The translations under genes were made by a program, and so were the position numbers. Positions 1 to 11,800 of a DNA stretch of 64,000 nt are shown here, in pieces. This DNA is from Diphasiastrum complanatum (lineage: Eukaryota > Streptophyta > Lycopodiopsida > Lycopodiales > Lycopodiaceae): positions 18,610,149 to 18,674,148 of the forward strand of contig CM055106.1 of the NCBI GenBank assembly GCA_029204225.1. Direction: 5' to 3'. Position 1 is the stretch's first letter, and each line of letters opens with the position of its first letter. The notes beneath the pieces were generated by a model. That model saw only the letters and a list, made by a program, of their open reading frames with translations, did not search any database and had not been told where the DNA came from.

Positions 1-331
1 CTATTGTTGCTTCAAAGCTCGGGTCTTCGTTTTTGTGTAGCTTTTAGAGAAAGCGTGTTCTCGCTTTGCCTTCAGCTTCTAATTGTGCACTGTGTATAGC
101 TTTTGCTCCTTCTAGCCTCAAAAGCAAAAATTGTGCATTGGCTTTTTCGGAAAGTCTGTCCTTGCTTTGCATTCAGTTTACTGCCTTTGCTTAGCTTTTG
201 CTCCGCTGCTATTTCCAACTAGTTTGTCCTTGCTTTGACTGCTTGTCCACAGTGCGTATAATCTCCTGGGGATTGGAAGCGGTCCTTGCTTAAGCAACCA
301 ACCTTTTTTACAACTGGGGTACCCTCTTTCA

Positions 332-1471
332 TTGTCAATATGGTTCCTCAAGAATCTCCTCCTCCTCTACAATACACGGATTTCAATCCTCCTGCTCGGC
401 GTGGAAAAAAGAGACTTGCTTCACCTTCAAGAATCTTTTCCTCCTCTACAGCTCACGGATTTCAATCCTCCTGCTCGGCATGGAGAAAAGAGACTTGCTT
501 CACCTTTAGACCAACCTCCTCGTGCTTTCCCTTCATATGCACGTCATGAAGCTCGCCGTGATGTTGTGAATTTTTTGCTTGTTTCCTCCGGCCAGGTGGC
601 ACCATACTGTCCACCCTATCTTTGCCACCACGTTTCTTCCTCTCTTTTAGTTTCTCAGGTTTTTCCATCTTCCTCTCCTTGTCTTCGTGTTCCATGTGTG
701 GGTTGTCACCTTTATGTGGAAGGTGCCGGTATTTCTCGCCATCAAAACGCTTGCTCTGCTTTTCGCCAGCAACTTGCCTTAACCAATGTTGACCTTGCAC
801 CTCACCCTGCTCCCACTTCGCCACCTGCCATGGCTTGGACTTGGATTCACTCCTTTGATATTTTAGCCGCCTTCCACTTAGGTTTTCCTCGTCCTCGTTT
901 TTATGCACACATACCCTTTGCCTTTCGCTTAGACGTCCAAAGAGCTCTGTCCTTACCTTTGTCTCGTTTGGCTTCCAACCCTTTTGATACCGTAGCTTGG
1001 CATGCCTTTTTTCTTTTCCCTCTCTGGTGTTTGCCTCTACCTCCTCATGGTGGTGATGCCAATCACCAGAAATCTTGCAACATAATTCGTTGCTTTATGT
1101 CAGGAGATTGGAAAAATTTGCATTCGGTGTCAAGCGCTTGTTGCTCAACGAGATTCTATTTCGGATGGTGTTTCTATCCCACATGTTCATCGTCGGTTGC
1201 ATCGTTGTGTTTTACTTGGGCAAGTGGGTACTCGTATTCTCATGCAGCTCGTGCTCTAGCTCCTATGAGTCCAAAAACTCCTTCTGCTACCCTTCAAGCA
1301 TTGGAGCTTCTCGATCCACCGACAAACGATAGTCTTCTCTCTTTTGTTGAGGACTTCAAATCTGATTCTGATCTACAGCTCTTGGAATCCCATTTTCTTA
1401 ATGCTTTTCTGTGCAGTCCTCGTTTGTCAACTGGGGGTCCTTCTGGTATGGTTTTCGAGCACCTTCATTAC
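332..1471 (+). pseudogene. Retroelement N-terminal segment up to the RT entry
   Basis: This open frame runs 380 codons. Around 690-760 it has C-V-G-C and H-Q-N-A-C (a possible zinc finger). It then has a W-x-HSFD...FPRPRFYAHIPF segment, a W-x2-FFLFPLWCLPLPP segment and an APMSPKTPSA segment, and it ends in GGPSGMVFEHLH. That last box is the conserved approach to motif 1/2 of LINE-type reverse transcriptases. Immediately after it the frame stops and the sequence jumps to the TDD box in another frame. The ATG is not a trustworthy start, because homologous-looking coding sequence precedes it in another frame from about 286. Confidence 0.55.
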
Positions 1472-2173
1472 TGATGACACTCATATTGAGGGACCTGCTA
1501 ACGATGTCATTCCAGCTTTTCTGTATTTCTCTCAACAACTCTTAGCTTTGGGTCTCACTGTAAATCCCTCTAAGTGTGTTGCTTGGTGTCCTCAGGGCCT
1601 CCCTCCTGGGCTCCCTTTACATGTTGATGGGATTCGAGCACTCGATATCCCTACAGGTACCTCTAACTTTGTGGCTTCTTCTTTGTGGGACACTTTGGAT
1701 GCGCATCTTCACCGCGTTGATTTGCTACCAAAGCTTGGCAATGCTCAAGTTGCTCTAGGGATTCTCACAAAATGCTTTGCTCAATGGCCAAGTTATAATC
1801 TACGATGTGTTCCTGCCTCTCCATATGTTTTGGCTTTGTTGCAGGCTTTTAATAATACTTTATCAAATATTCTGGGTCACTTGATGGGTCCAGAAACCTT
1901 TCACATTCCCGATGGTCAGTTTGTTAAGCGACAAGTCTCTCTTCCTGCTTCTTCCGGAGGTGTTGGTCTTATTTGCACAGCTTCTATTGCTCCAGCTACT
2001 TTTCTGGGGAGTTGGGCCCTTGTTGCCTTTACACTTAGCTCTCGGTTTCAACCAGCCCATTCTTCTCGATTCAATAGCTCATGTGGAAACGGACAATCTT
2101 TCTTGCCAACAACATCTTCGTGCGGCCAAGGATCTCATCCCTCCACTTGTGTGAGCTTCTTTGCCTCCCTTTG
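1472..2173 (+). pseudogene. Retroelement RT C-terminal half
   Basis: In this frame the first recognisable motif is ITDDTHIEGPAND, the equivalent of the catalytic Y/F-x-DD box of reverse transcriptases. A segment of the form LGLTVNPSKCVAW (the RT motif with the conserved K after the active site) and a long thumb/connection region with the family's KLGN..VALGIL-like spacing follow. Motifs that should lie between GGPSG and TDD are absent. The first residue listed is a frame entry, not a translational start. Confidence 0.55.
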
Positions 2174-2199
2174 AGACTTTGCTCAACCATTAGCGGGCT

Positions 2200-2718
2200 C
2201 ATTTTCAAAAGTATCTTTTGGAGCGATTCCACTCACATGCTTTCACCCAGCTTGTCAGTGATTCACCTTCAGAAGATACTCGAGCTCGCTTGGCTTGTTG
2301 CTCACCATGTTGTTCCACTCTTGCGCGTTCCTTCAGAGCTGTTTGTCACCGCTCTTCGAGTTAGATTGGATCTTCCTCATCCAGTGCTGGCGGTTTGACG
2401 AAATATTCATGTGGTCATCCTCTTAATTCTCTTGACACTCATCTCATGCGTTGCCCTTCTGGTGGGGATCACACCACGACTAACAATTCCATTCGTGACT
2501 TTCTTGCATCTATTGCACATGAATGCGGCTTTCATGTTGTCCAAGAGAAGACTCACATTTTGCCTGTGTCTGATTCCTAGTCGCCTTGACGTTGAGTTGA
2601 CCTTGTTCTTTCGCTCGAGGGGATTCACACCCTTGGGGATGTTGTTGTTGCTTATCCTTCACGAACAGACCTCCTTCGTCGTGCTTCAACTACCCAAGGT
2701 GTTGCTGCTTCTCATGTA
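2200..2718 (+). pseudogene. Retroelement C-terminal zinc/nuclease-like region
   Basis: Coding similarity continues in shifting frames. A segment ending LFVTALRVRLDLP lies in one frame (to about 2398). Then KYSCGHPLNSLDTHLMRCPSG (C...H...H...C cluster) and IRDFLA...CGFHVVQEKTHI lie in the next, up to a stop at 2580. RRLDVEL and GIHTLGDVVVAYPSRTDLLRRA...DKE occur in later frames up to about 2718. The C-H-H-C cluster followed by spaced E, D and K residues is the arrangement seen in R2-type elements with a restriction-like endonuclease. The nuclease assignment is inference. Confidence 0.45.
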
Positions 2719-2990
2719 GCTCAAGATAAAGAGTAGGATCCTAGAGAAAACTTTATTCCTTTTGCATTGGAAACTTATGAGTGTTGCATAAGAAATTCGA
2801 TGATTTATCAACTTGTGCAGGTTTTGTAGCGAAGCTCCAAGGACATGCTTCAATGTGCCGTAGTTGCAAGAACGGCTGTTTCACAACTTCCTGCATTACC
2901 TAAACTTGCAACTATCTTAGCTAGTGACTTACATTGCTTTCTACATGCATTGCTTTGTACTCCGATGGGTTTTCCCATCTTTTATTAATA

Positions 2991-3581
2991 AAAACAGGAA
3001 GTTTATCATCTAAGTTCATGATATGGCACCCTCGAATAGGAAAGCAAAAGAGGCAATGCAATAAGGTCTCTCTTAACGAACTCATAATTCTAAAATAGTT
3101 TATTTGTTAGTTTCTTATATTGCTCCAAACAAGATTTTCCATTTGATTTAAATCTAGGAGAATGATATCCCAAGGTTTTATAGAGCAGAGCCACAAGCCA
3201 CTAGTGATTAAAATGAGGTTGACTCAAATCTCATCAAGATTGTTGGATGACCCTACAAAGGCTCAAAGATTATGTAGATAATAGCACAAATGTTATATGT
3301 AACATTTGTGTAGGTAGGGCCCACAAATTGAGTTGGTCAAGTTTTACGTCATTGTATTAAAACATCTTAACATTTGAAATCTTACAAGATTGATGGTTGG
3401 ATTTAAGTCTTTTATCCAATATTATATGTAGCCCTTGTTTCTCCTTGCAATCTTATCGGTTGTAATTTCGTTCACCTAAAATATAGAGCCCTCATGGATG
3501 AAATGTAAAATACACCACTCCTGAATGGAATCTGAAAATAAGGAGCCCTCTTAGATGGTATCTTTCAACCTCTTTACGGGT
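2991..3581. other. No gene seen
   Basis: AT-rich sequence without a coherent ORF, splice-compatible coding block or recognisable repeat. Confidence 0.5.
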
Positions 3582-3741
3582 GTAATTTTTGGACAAGATT
3601 TTTGTGAGGCATGCTAAGCTTAATCATGTACGTTTCTCATCATATGATGGAAATCACTAACCCGTAATTTTTGGACAAGATTTTTGTGAGGCATGCTAAG
3701 CTTAATCATGTACGTTTCTCATCATATGATGGAAATCACTA
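3582..3741. repeat. 82-bp tandem duplication
   Basis: A 78-bp stretch beginning gtaatttttggacaagattt (3582-3659) is repeated at 3664-3741 with no difference that I can see, giving an 82-bp period. Near identity implies a recent event. No ORF is involved. Confidence 0.9.
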
Positions 3742-3837
3742 GTGAGCTCTCATCCATGACATGCTCCTTTCTGCACGTTATTTGGTTCATAGACATGAGT
3801 TGCAAGATCATAATCATAAAAGGATCTCTTGATCATA

Positions 3838-4555
3838 GTTGCATTGCGATTTAGAATCGTGGTCCGAATCGCGATTTGGAATTTTCCTAGAATCGTTTAG
3901 AATCGTGTTTTTTTTTGGGCAATATGGGTATAAGATGAAAGCTCTAAATAAGAGCATTATTACTGTGTAGTTTGCCGAATGTTTCGATTACATGATGGTC
4001 CAATTCAAATGCATTAATCCATGTTGGGTTCTATCAAGGATAAAAATTCAAAACCAACCTCTAGCCTGTTCGTTACAATCACAGATGGTTCAAGTGAGAT
4101 AGAGACAAAGAACTGTAGAGCAATTGTACCTCGCTTTTTGCTTCGGGGGGGCGCTACCCAGAGGGGGGCGTTGCCCCCCCTGCACCCCCTATATATAAAA
4201 ATGGGGTCCAAATGCGTGCCGAGAAGGGCCCAATCTTTATGGCCCCAACTGTATGCACATTGCACTAAAATCTCTAGTGAAATGATTGCAAAAGTGATCA
4301 TCATCCATAGGCTTAATAGTTTGGGCTGTAGCATTAACAATTATTGAGAACCACAAAAAATAACAACCAAACAACTATTGGCTGTTATCTGTTTGTGCCC
4401 CATCTACTGCACTTTTGGGAGGAAAAAGGCTGGTTTGACCATTGCTCCCCTACAAAAATTTCAGCCATAGGATATTTTTTCAAAAAAATAAAAATTAAAT
4501 TTTTTTTGCACGATTCGTTAGAATCGTAATTCGCAGAATCGCGATAAAGAAATTT
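3838..4555. mobile_element. MITE-like unit with cgaatcgcgatt ends and GC-rich hairpin
   Basis: Clusters of the words gaatcg, cgattc and atcgcgat occur at 3838-3912 and again, inverted, at 4508-4550, so the two ends form imperfect terminal inverted repeats about 700 bp apart. In the middle (about 4141-4195) runs of G and C around gcgctaccc and gcgttgcc can pair into a strong hairpin. No transposase ORF is present. A non-autonomous DNA transposon is the best reading; target-site duplications were not identified. Confidence 0.4.
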
Positions 4556-5887
4556 TAAAAATAATGTCCTCTTCCAAAAATATCCAGGAAAGAGCCAAAA
4601 AAGTATGGAAGGTTTTGCCCTTTTGAAATAAGGACTTACTGGCTTTTTGGTGTTTGGTTTTTAAAAAAGCTTATGTGCCAACAAATATATATCTATTTTC
4701 AAAAAAAAAAATCTTTTCAATACTAATTAAAACCTTCAACTGGTTTGAGCTAGTACAATCGTTACACAGTCTCGATGAGGAATTCTTGAAGACAACCTAT
4801 TTGCAGGCCAATACTGATACTTTGTTGCCAGTTTACTATTGCAAAGGAAGTTGACTAGAACTGCTTAGGAACACAATAATAAAGGTTGACATAGACCAGA
4901 CTCAGAAGTCACTTATGGACCAAGGTAGATTAGCAGTAAACTGATTTCTAGAGAAGTCTTGGAAGGCACTAGCATGAAATATAAGTGGGTGCCCTAGAGT
5001 TTTTGTTTCTCTTGGATATCCCTCTATGTGGTTCATTGGAGTCCTTTTTGTTTCTCTTCAATATCCCTTTTTGCAAGGACATTTGAGTTGTCAAGGCTAA
5101 TTCTCTTTGAGTCAATCATAGTTATCTTAGGGGTAGTTACTAAGGGGAACACCCCTGACTTTCAACTATTTGATGAGATCCTGCCAGATTGATAGCATGA
5201 AGGACTTGGGTTCTGGGAATAGACAGATAGTGCATGCTTTATTAGAACTATTCCTCATCTCTGAGACTTGATTATCGAACAAGAGACCTTAATCACTTAC
5301 TTGCATAAAAATATTCATCACTTTTGCCCAGAAGCACAATCAAACTTATGTCTCCTACAGACATTCACATTGAGATGGTATTGGCAAGACTGCATCATGT
5401 CAAATTTGCCAACCATTGGCACAAGTGCCATAATATCAGATGCTTGGAACTGTCATGCACCTTGAGAAAGGAAGAGTGCAACCTCAAAAAATCAAATTGA
5501 AAATGAATATTACGTGTCACCTGTTTGAAAAATAGGAAACAAAATTAAGTCCAACAAGTACATATATTTTCTTTCGGAGGAGAACCAACTCCATTTGCTG
5601 AAAGTAGCTTGGCAAACTACTTTGCACACAATTACCAAATGTAATTCAGTCAGAACCTTTTACAAGAACTGAACTAAACTGTATGTCAGTAGTATTTTAC
5701 AAGCATCTATCTGCAAAGCAGCTTTCAAGCAGTACAACTACAGAACCGCTGCAGCCTGTAAAATTCTTCATGGAAGCGTTTTAAAAACACTAAAAAACTT
5801 TACCTTTTCATCAAAGGGATTCTGCTGATATGGTACAAGATAATCTGTTAAAACAATCAGCTTAACACAGAAAAGTGCTTTACAATC
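4556..5887. other. No gene seen; 3' flank of SCAMP gene
   Basis: AT-rich DNA downstream of the SCAMP stop codon. The part next to 5888 should contain its 3' untranslated region on the - strand. No other coding block was recognised. Confidence 0.4.
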
Positions 5888-8800
5888 TCAAATCGCTGCC
5901 CGTACAGCACTCCGCGCAAGCTGCCGCTTCATTTCAGCCTCCTTGCCCGTTCCTCTGAAGTAGCTATACACTTGCTGTGAAAAACCAACGTGCACATCAG
6001 TGATATGTTCAAAATACAAACCTAGAATACATAATGAACGAATTATTGGTCTTCATTTTGAATCCTTCCAATCCCAGAACATCTTCATCCAGCAAGGGAG
6101 TCATAACGCTTTGTATATGGATGCCCAAATTACAAGAACCCAAAATCTGAATCCCTATCTGTTTGATTGGAATATATTCAAATTCCCCCTATAGAAGACG
6201 AGGTTACTAAAGGCCAGATTTTTAATGTCAGTAATGTTTCGGTCAAATTATACGTTTCAATCATATCTATTTGTGAAATTAGAATATATCCAATTTCACA
6301 AATTTGTATAGAGAAGTCAGTGATGTCATAAGGTAAAGCTTAGAAAGAATATACGAGCAACTCAAAAAGTCAAAACAATAATATACAATTCAATAAACAA
6401 AAAATCTCAGCCAAACAACATTGCTTATGTCTCATCAGTACCCAAGAATAACTTGTTAACTGGGTTTCGAAAATATCCGGATTCTCTTGGGTAGACCCAG
6501 TGTTGACTGAGAAGCAAAAGACAATTAGTAAGAGGAAAGAAAAAATAATAATACTAATGATAAGAATTCAAATAAAATGAAATTAAAAATTAAATTTTTT
6601 ATAAAATATAATAAAATCAAATAAACAAAACAAGGACCATAATATATAGACAAGTTACCGAGACAAAGACAAAATACAAAATACTAGAAACAAAGTGGGC
6701 TCCTTAGCTCCCCACTTTCTGGACTCTATTATTAATCATCTTAAACATACCAAAAAGCTGAAATGCCAAAGATAAAACCAAAAGAGTCTCAAACAGTTCG
6801 AACTTCTCTCATGAATTTCTTAAACGAGTAACCCTTATGGAGTAAGAAAATGATTAGATTGCTTGACTGGTCTACAAAAGCATCTCTACTAGTACAAAGA
6901 CGAGAAAACCTGTAGAATTGAGAAGTTATCACTCCATATTCAACAGAATCTGAAATATTTGAAGAAATATGAGGCATGCAAATTATGTTCAAGTTCGTGT
7001 ATTCTGGCTGCAGCCTTTTATCAAAACTATCAAGCTTATAGACAGGTCTAAAAAATTGCACTTATCATCACTAGTTGTACAATTAAGTTCACATGAGTCT
7101 TTAGGATAGATTCCTCCACCAAAATGTTAGGGTCTTTATACACTAAAACATATACAAAAAGTCGTCTCCAAGCAACCAGAGGTAGAATCTAGCAAGCAAG
7201 AATCACTTATTGTTTATCAGCACCAAGGCATAGGTAGCTATTTTCCCCATTCATTCAATGTCCTGATTCTTAGGCTTTCCGTAACCCTCAGATGACCAAA
7301 TATAAGGGTTGAAATGTTTTTTTCTCTTGTATGTCCTCATTTGTGTGACTTATTGGAGTTGAACTCATAACCTCAAGTGCAGAAAAAAAAGCTTTCACCA
7401 GCATGTCACTTCTTGGAGGACAAGGATTGAAATAATTGTTGAAGATGGATTTAATGATCTGAAAGAATATCTAGGCTTTTTCTCGTCTAAGAACAGAACA
7501 ACATTCCGAAATGAAGGGGCAAAAGGCATCAGGATCATTGACCTGTGTATGATCTGACCACATGAATAATTTATGAGATTGTGCCTATCCTTGTTTAGGC
7601 AAATGGGCTCATGATCAAGAGGTATCAGAAAGGGATCGGAATTGGATACTAAAAGGTCAATTGGCAAGCTAGCGTAAGAAATTTTTGTTCTAGATTGTCC
7701 TTGAAGTTGGTTGGATAGTTTGTAGAAGGCACAGATGAGTTTGCAACTTGCATTGCGAATGGTCTACAACTAGTCCTAACTTTCTACTTTCTCGGGAAAT
7801 TAATGCCTTACAACAATAATCATTCAAGTCTTATAAAAAACTGTCCCTCAATTCTTTGTTACCACTTGCTTTACATATTTTTTGCTACAGCAAGCAGTCA
7901 CCCCCTGTCTCTCAAAATTGGTTTGCATCCTGCTTCTCAGCAGGACAACCATCATAATCCACATTATGGTCATGATTATACACCAACATTTACATACAAA
8001 TACTTTCCAAGGAGCAACTCTCAAATAGGCAAAGGGTTCCTTTACCTGAAGTACCCACAAGCTGAGCAACAACTCCGTGCTGAATAGGATAGCACCAATA
8101 AGGTAGAATATCTGCAATTTCATTCAGCAAACGAGAAAAAAACATTGTCAATTTCAGGCTCCGCCCCATCCCCAAAGTGTGCATGAAGATAGAGCCTTTG
8201 ACTACCCAATAGAGACAAACTTATTATGATTGCCAAAAGCAAGCAGGACACAGCCACTGACCCCAATCACAACACTTTTGCCGAAAATCTGAAAGAGTGG
8301 TAAAATCCCCCTGCAAGAGATGCATGATGCTCGTATTAGATATTGACATTATAATCAAAGATCACAAATGCTCTCAAATACATACTGAAGAACAATTTTG
8401 ACATTAGTAAGATCAGTTAAAGACTGAACCTTACTAGCATACAGAAATATTAAGCAGGTAAAAAATCTGCTAATCATAAGCTTGCGACCTTCTGATTGGT
8501 GTTTGCTAGAAAATGGTATGTAAACTCACGCTAAAGATCTTCCTTTGAAGACAATGGGTGGTGCCACAACAGCCAAGATACAAAAAACAATATGAAGCTG
8601 GAACCAACCACAATATCCACAGCTCAGTTTACTTATCACTTATGTCCTACAAACTTTGTGAAGTGATAGAAATGAGAAAACTGATATTCAAGCTCTTACT
8701 TTTACTGCAGCAACAAAATATTTTTACAGACTTACAAGATATGCAAGGAAGAACCATCCAAACTTTAATGCACTTTCACTCCTGCAAATAAGAAATGGAT

Positions 8801-11800
8801 GAAATACTTATGTTTCTAAGATGGAAAAGATTTTATGCAACTTAGTATTTCAACTGTTAGTTGAGCTGCTTGCTTGGAAACAAATTCAACACAAACAGAT
8901 ACTGCCATTAAACAGAGTTGAGGTAATAAGCATATAGCAGATCACTATGATTGAAAGATCTCTATTACAAAGATCGACAAAGTTTCTGATTGCCTCATTT
9001 ACTCATGTTCTACTTACCTCATTGCTCGATACAGAGGCCTGTACCATAAAAAATATGAACCAGGTACACCCGCAATTGCATAGATGATGGCAAGGAACCA
9101 GATTTGAACTCCTGAAAATCAAATAAAATCTCTGATCAGTTTTTTCTGCAGGATTACTCTGCTCAAGTTCTAGCCAAAATCTCTTATAGGACATTCAATC
9201 TGTAGAGAATGGAAACTTTGTGTGGCCAAGGATTTACCGTAGGTTGAACTCACAGCATGTACAATCCATGCACCAGTGACGGCAATGAAGTTCCACGCTA
9301 AACAAACCATTATACCTGCACAGTTATCGGCCATAAAACTTCAATAAGGATGTTCAGTCTGGGACAACGACATGAAATCAGCAATGAAACCTTATTTAGC
9401 ATACAACACATGCAAATGCAATCAGATGTAATGTGATACATGAAAGAAAAGGATATTTTAAAAACTGGCCAGACACCATCAAGATGATCTAAGGTTTACA
9501 AGAGACATCTCAGACAAGCCTGTCATTTTACAACAGAAATATCAAAGTATTGTGTTGAAGCTAGCAAAAAGGATGCTTTCAATCTAGCTTTACATACCAA
9601 GCCAGCTCAGGTATGCACGATACTGTAGCCGCTGCAAGTGCACAGGAATGTCTTTACCAATGTCATGATAAATGATTGGAAAAAATCTTGGCCAATTTTT
9701 ATCTTCAAGGACAATGCCAGCTGCCAGTGACACATTTTCACATTTTCAGTTTCACCAGCACTTCTAATGTTCTGCAAGTAAAATATTCTCATAAAAGAAC
9801 AATTAATGAGCTCAAGTCACAGATAAGTCTGCTGAGAAACATACATCTCTTAGGTGCCCCACATATGCTTACCTCGTGCAGCAGCATCCTCCTTACGTTT
9901 CAGTTCCTGCAGTAACCAAAGGAAAATGAAAGAAATCTCAAAGTGGCAAAAATCCTCCCTGAAATGAGCAAATGCATGCCAAAACTTATGTTGCTCGATC
10001 ATTCTAAAAAGTTGTGGAAAAGTAGCAGATTCTTATGGCAACATCTTTTTTTAGAGATTTCAGGGGAGAAAATGTTGGGAGCTCATTAATACCCAACTGC
10101 CAAAAGAAATAATTGCTATACTTCCAAAAATAGGTTCATGTTACCTTGGCCTTGCTTTAAAAGACAGAAATTGAAGCACATTTGTAGAGTGGATATTATC
10201 AGTCCTAGAAACAACCTAAAATCATTGAATTTCATTCTAAACATTCATAATCAGTCTCAAAAAGTTCAAGATGTTCATAGCTTAGCAAACCGAAAACCAT
10301 AGAGAGACTAAGAATCTGCATGAGGAACACAAGAGAGTGGCAAGATAGCATACAACTCTTAGATCACATAACAGTTCCTAGTTAATAAGAAGTTCTATTC
10401 AGAAGTTCATCCTTCATAATGACCGTCAAATAAATTCAACATAACTCTACCTTCCAAGTAATTGCAACTTTTCCCAACCTTACAAAAATGGTTTCCATTG
10501 ATTGGAACCTTGATCCAAATATCATCCTTATTCCCAACCTCACAGCAGACTTTCAAGTAGATGAGCAAAATATCACCCTTGTTACTAAGAAATCAAAGGT
10601 TTCCAATGATTTAGAGTTATCTTGTGAACTTATAAGGAAGTTACTTGTTGCCTCATTAGTTACATTTGAACCACTAAAGTGCAATTATTGAGCACAAAAA
10701 AGGTTCTTGGAAGGTATATGATGTTATGTCAGGGCTGTCCTAGACAGACAATATAGAGTTTTTGAAAGAATATGAACTATACTTCACTCTTAAATTTTTC
10801 AGTGAAGTTCTGAGAATTTGGACTTTAAGTCTCTTCAAACTTCAAGTCTACCCTCATGGTGTCTCACAAAGCTATAAAGCGATATAAATATTTGGGGCTG
10901 GAATTTGAGAATAACTACAAGTGAAACTTAAGAGTAGACAAGAGAGCCCTAGAAGGTCAAAAGGCTCTCTTTATTATACAAAATAAATAGGGATTTGGGA
11001 AGTTCAACTATGCAGTTCAAAGGATGACGAAGTGTCTTCTCATTATTTCGGTCCTACCAAAGTTGCCAGTTGTGGGTTGCCTCGGAACGGTGTCCCGGGT
11101 CCCTGCGTTCCGGAACACTGTCAGCGAAAAAACTGGAAATTTTTTTAAAACTGCCACGAAGCCCCCATTTTCAGCGCGCGAAGAAAGGCTTGTGGAGAGA
11201 GGAATAGGAGGCCAAATGGGTAGTGTGAGCACTCTATGTGGAGGTCATGATGAGTGCAAGGTGAATGTAGCACATAGAAGAGGGCAACTATGAGGCATGT
11301 GACGAATGTGGATTAGTTGCCATGTTTTTGTATCATATACACTTAGGACTGTAGTCTGCACTATGTGATTGCTTTCAAGTTTCAGTTTTGGTATGGAGCA
11401 TGCTAAAGCCTAAACGCTTTGTTCAGTTAGTGAATGGACTTCAATGTAATATGCTTTGTTCAGTTAGTAATAGACTAGTAGCAAGTACTTACAGTTAGTA
11501 ATTACTCTGCTTTGCAATGTGTTTGAAATTTTTTTTACGTCACTACATGTTGTTTTTCCCCACCCCCAACAAACGGTTAAAAAAAAACCAAAAAAGTAAA
11601 ATTTTGCAGCGTTCCAATCCGGAAAACTGCTGAATCCCGGAATGCTTTACTAGATATAGGTAGTATTATTAGCAATTAGCTTTTGCTGTTTTGCTATTTG
11701 CTTTAGGCTCTTAGCTTTTCTCATTCATTAGAGAAACAAGTAGGCTTGCGCCCCACCACAATCATTCCATTCAATTCTCCTATGATCTGAATTCTCTCTA

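Larger units (their letters stand above)
286..2990 (+). mobile_element. Decayed non-LTR (R2/LINE-like) retroelement
   Basis: The three frames of the + strand together encode parts of one retroelement protein: an N-terminal C-x2-C...H-x4-C zinc-finger-like segment, a region leading into a reverse transcriptase (ends in GGPSGM.FEHL), the RT segment that starts at the TDDTHIEGP box, the RT thumb region, and a C-terminal CGH...H...RC cluster followed by an acidic/IRD region. The order resembles non-LTR elements with a C-terminal nuclease. Frameshifts and stop codons lie between the segments and the RT core is deleted, so the copy is dead. No poly(A) tail or target-site duplication is obvious; the 3' limit near 2990 (a tttattaataaaa stretch) is a guess. 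Codon use and T/C richness differ from the AT-rich flanks. Confidence 0.6.

Noticed and set aside
462-908. 148-codon charged - strand ORF
   Set aside because: It is the reverse shadow of the retroelement frame 332-1471, which has recognisable motifs.
4014-4347. Two overlapping 108-codon ORFs on opposite strands
   Set aside because: They cover the GC-run hairpin of the MITE-like unit and show no domain. Stop-free by composition.
7848-8184. Two - strand ORFs as separate small genes
   Set aside because: The overlap with SCAMP exon 12 ([10 protein letters not shown]) explains the conserved part; the rest is intron.
11024-11293. 89-codon + strand ORF in SCAMP intron 4
   Set aside because: No family resemblance, low-complexity surroundings and intronic position. 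Probably a repeat fragment.
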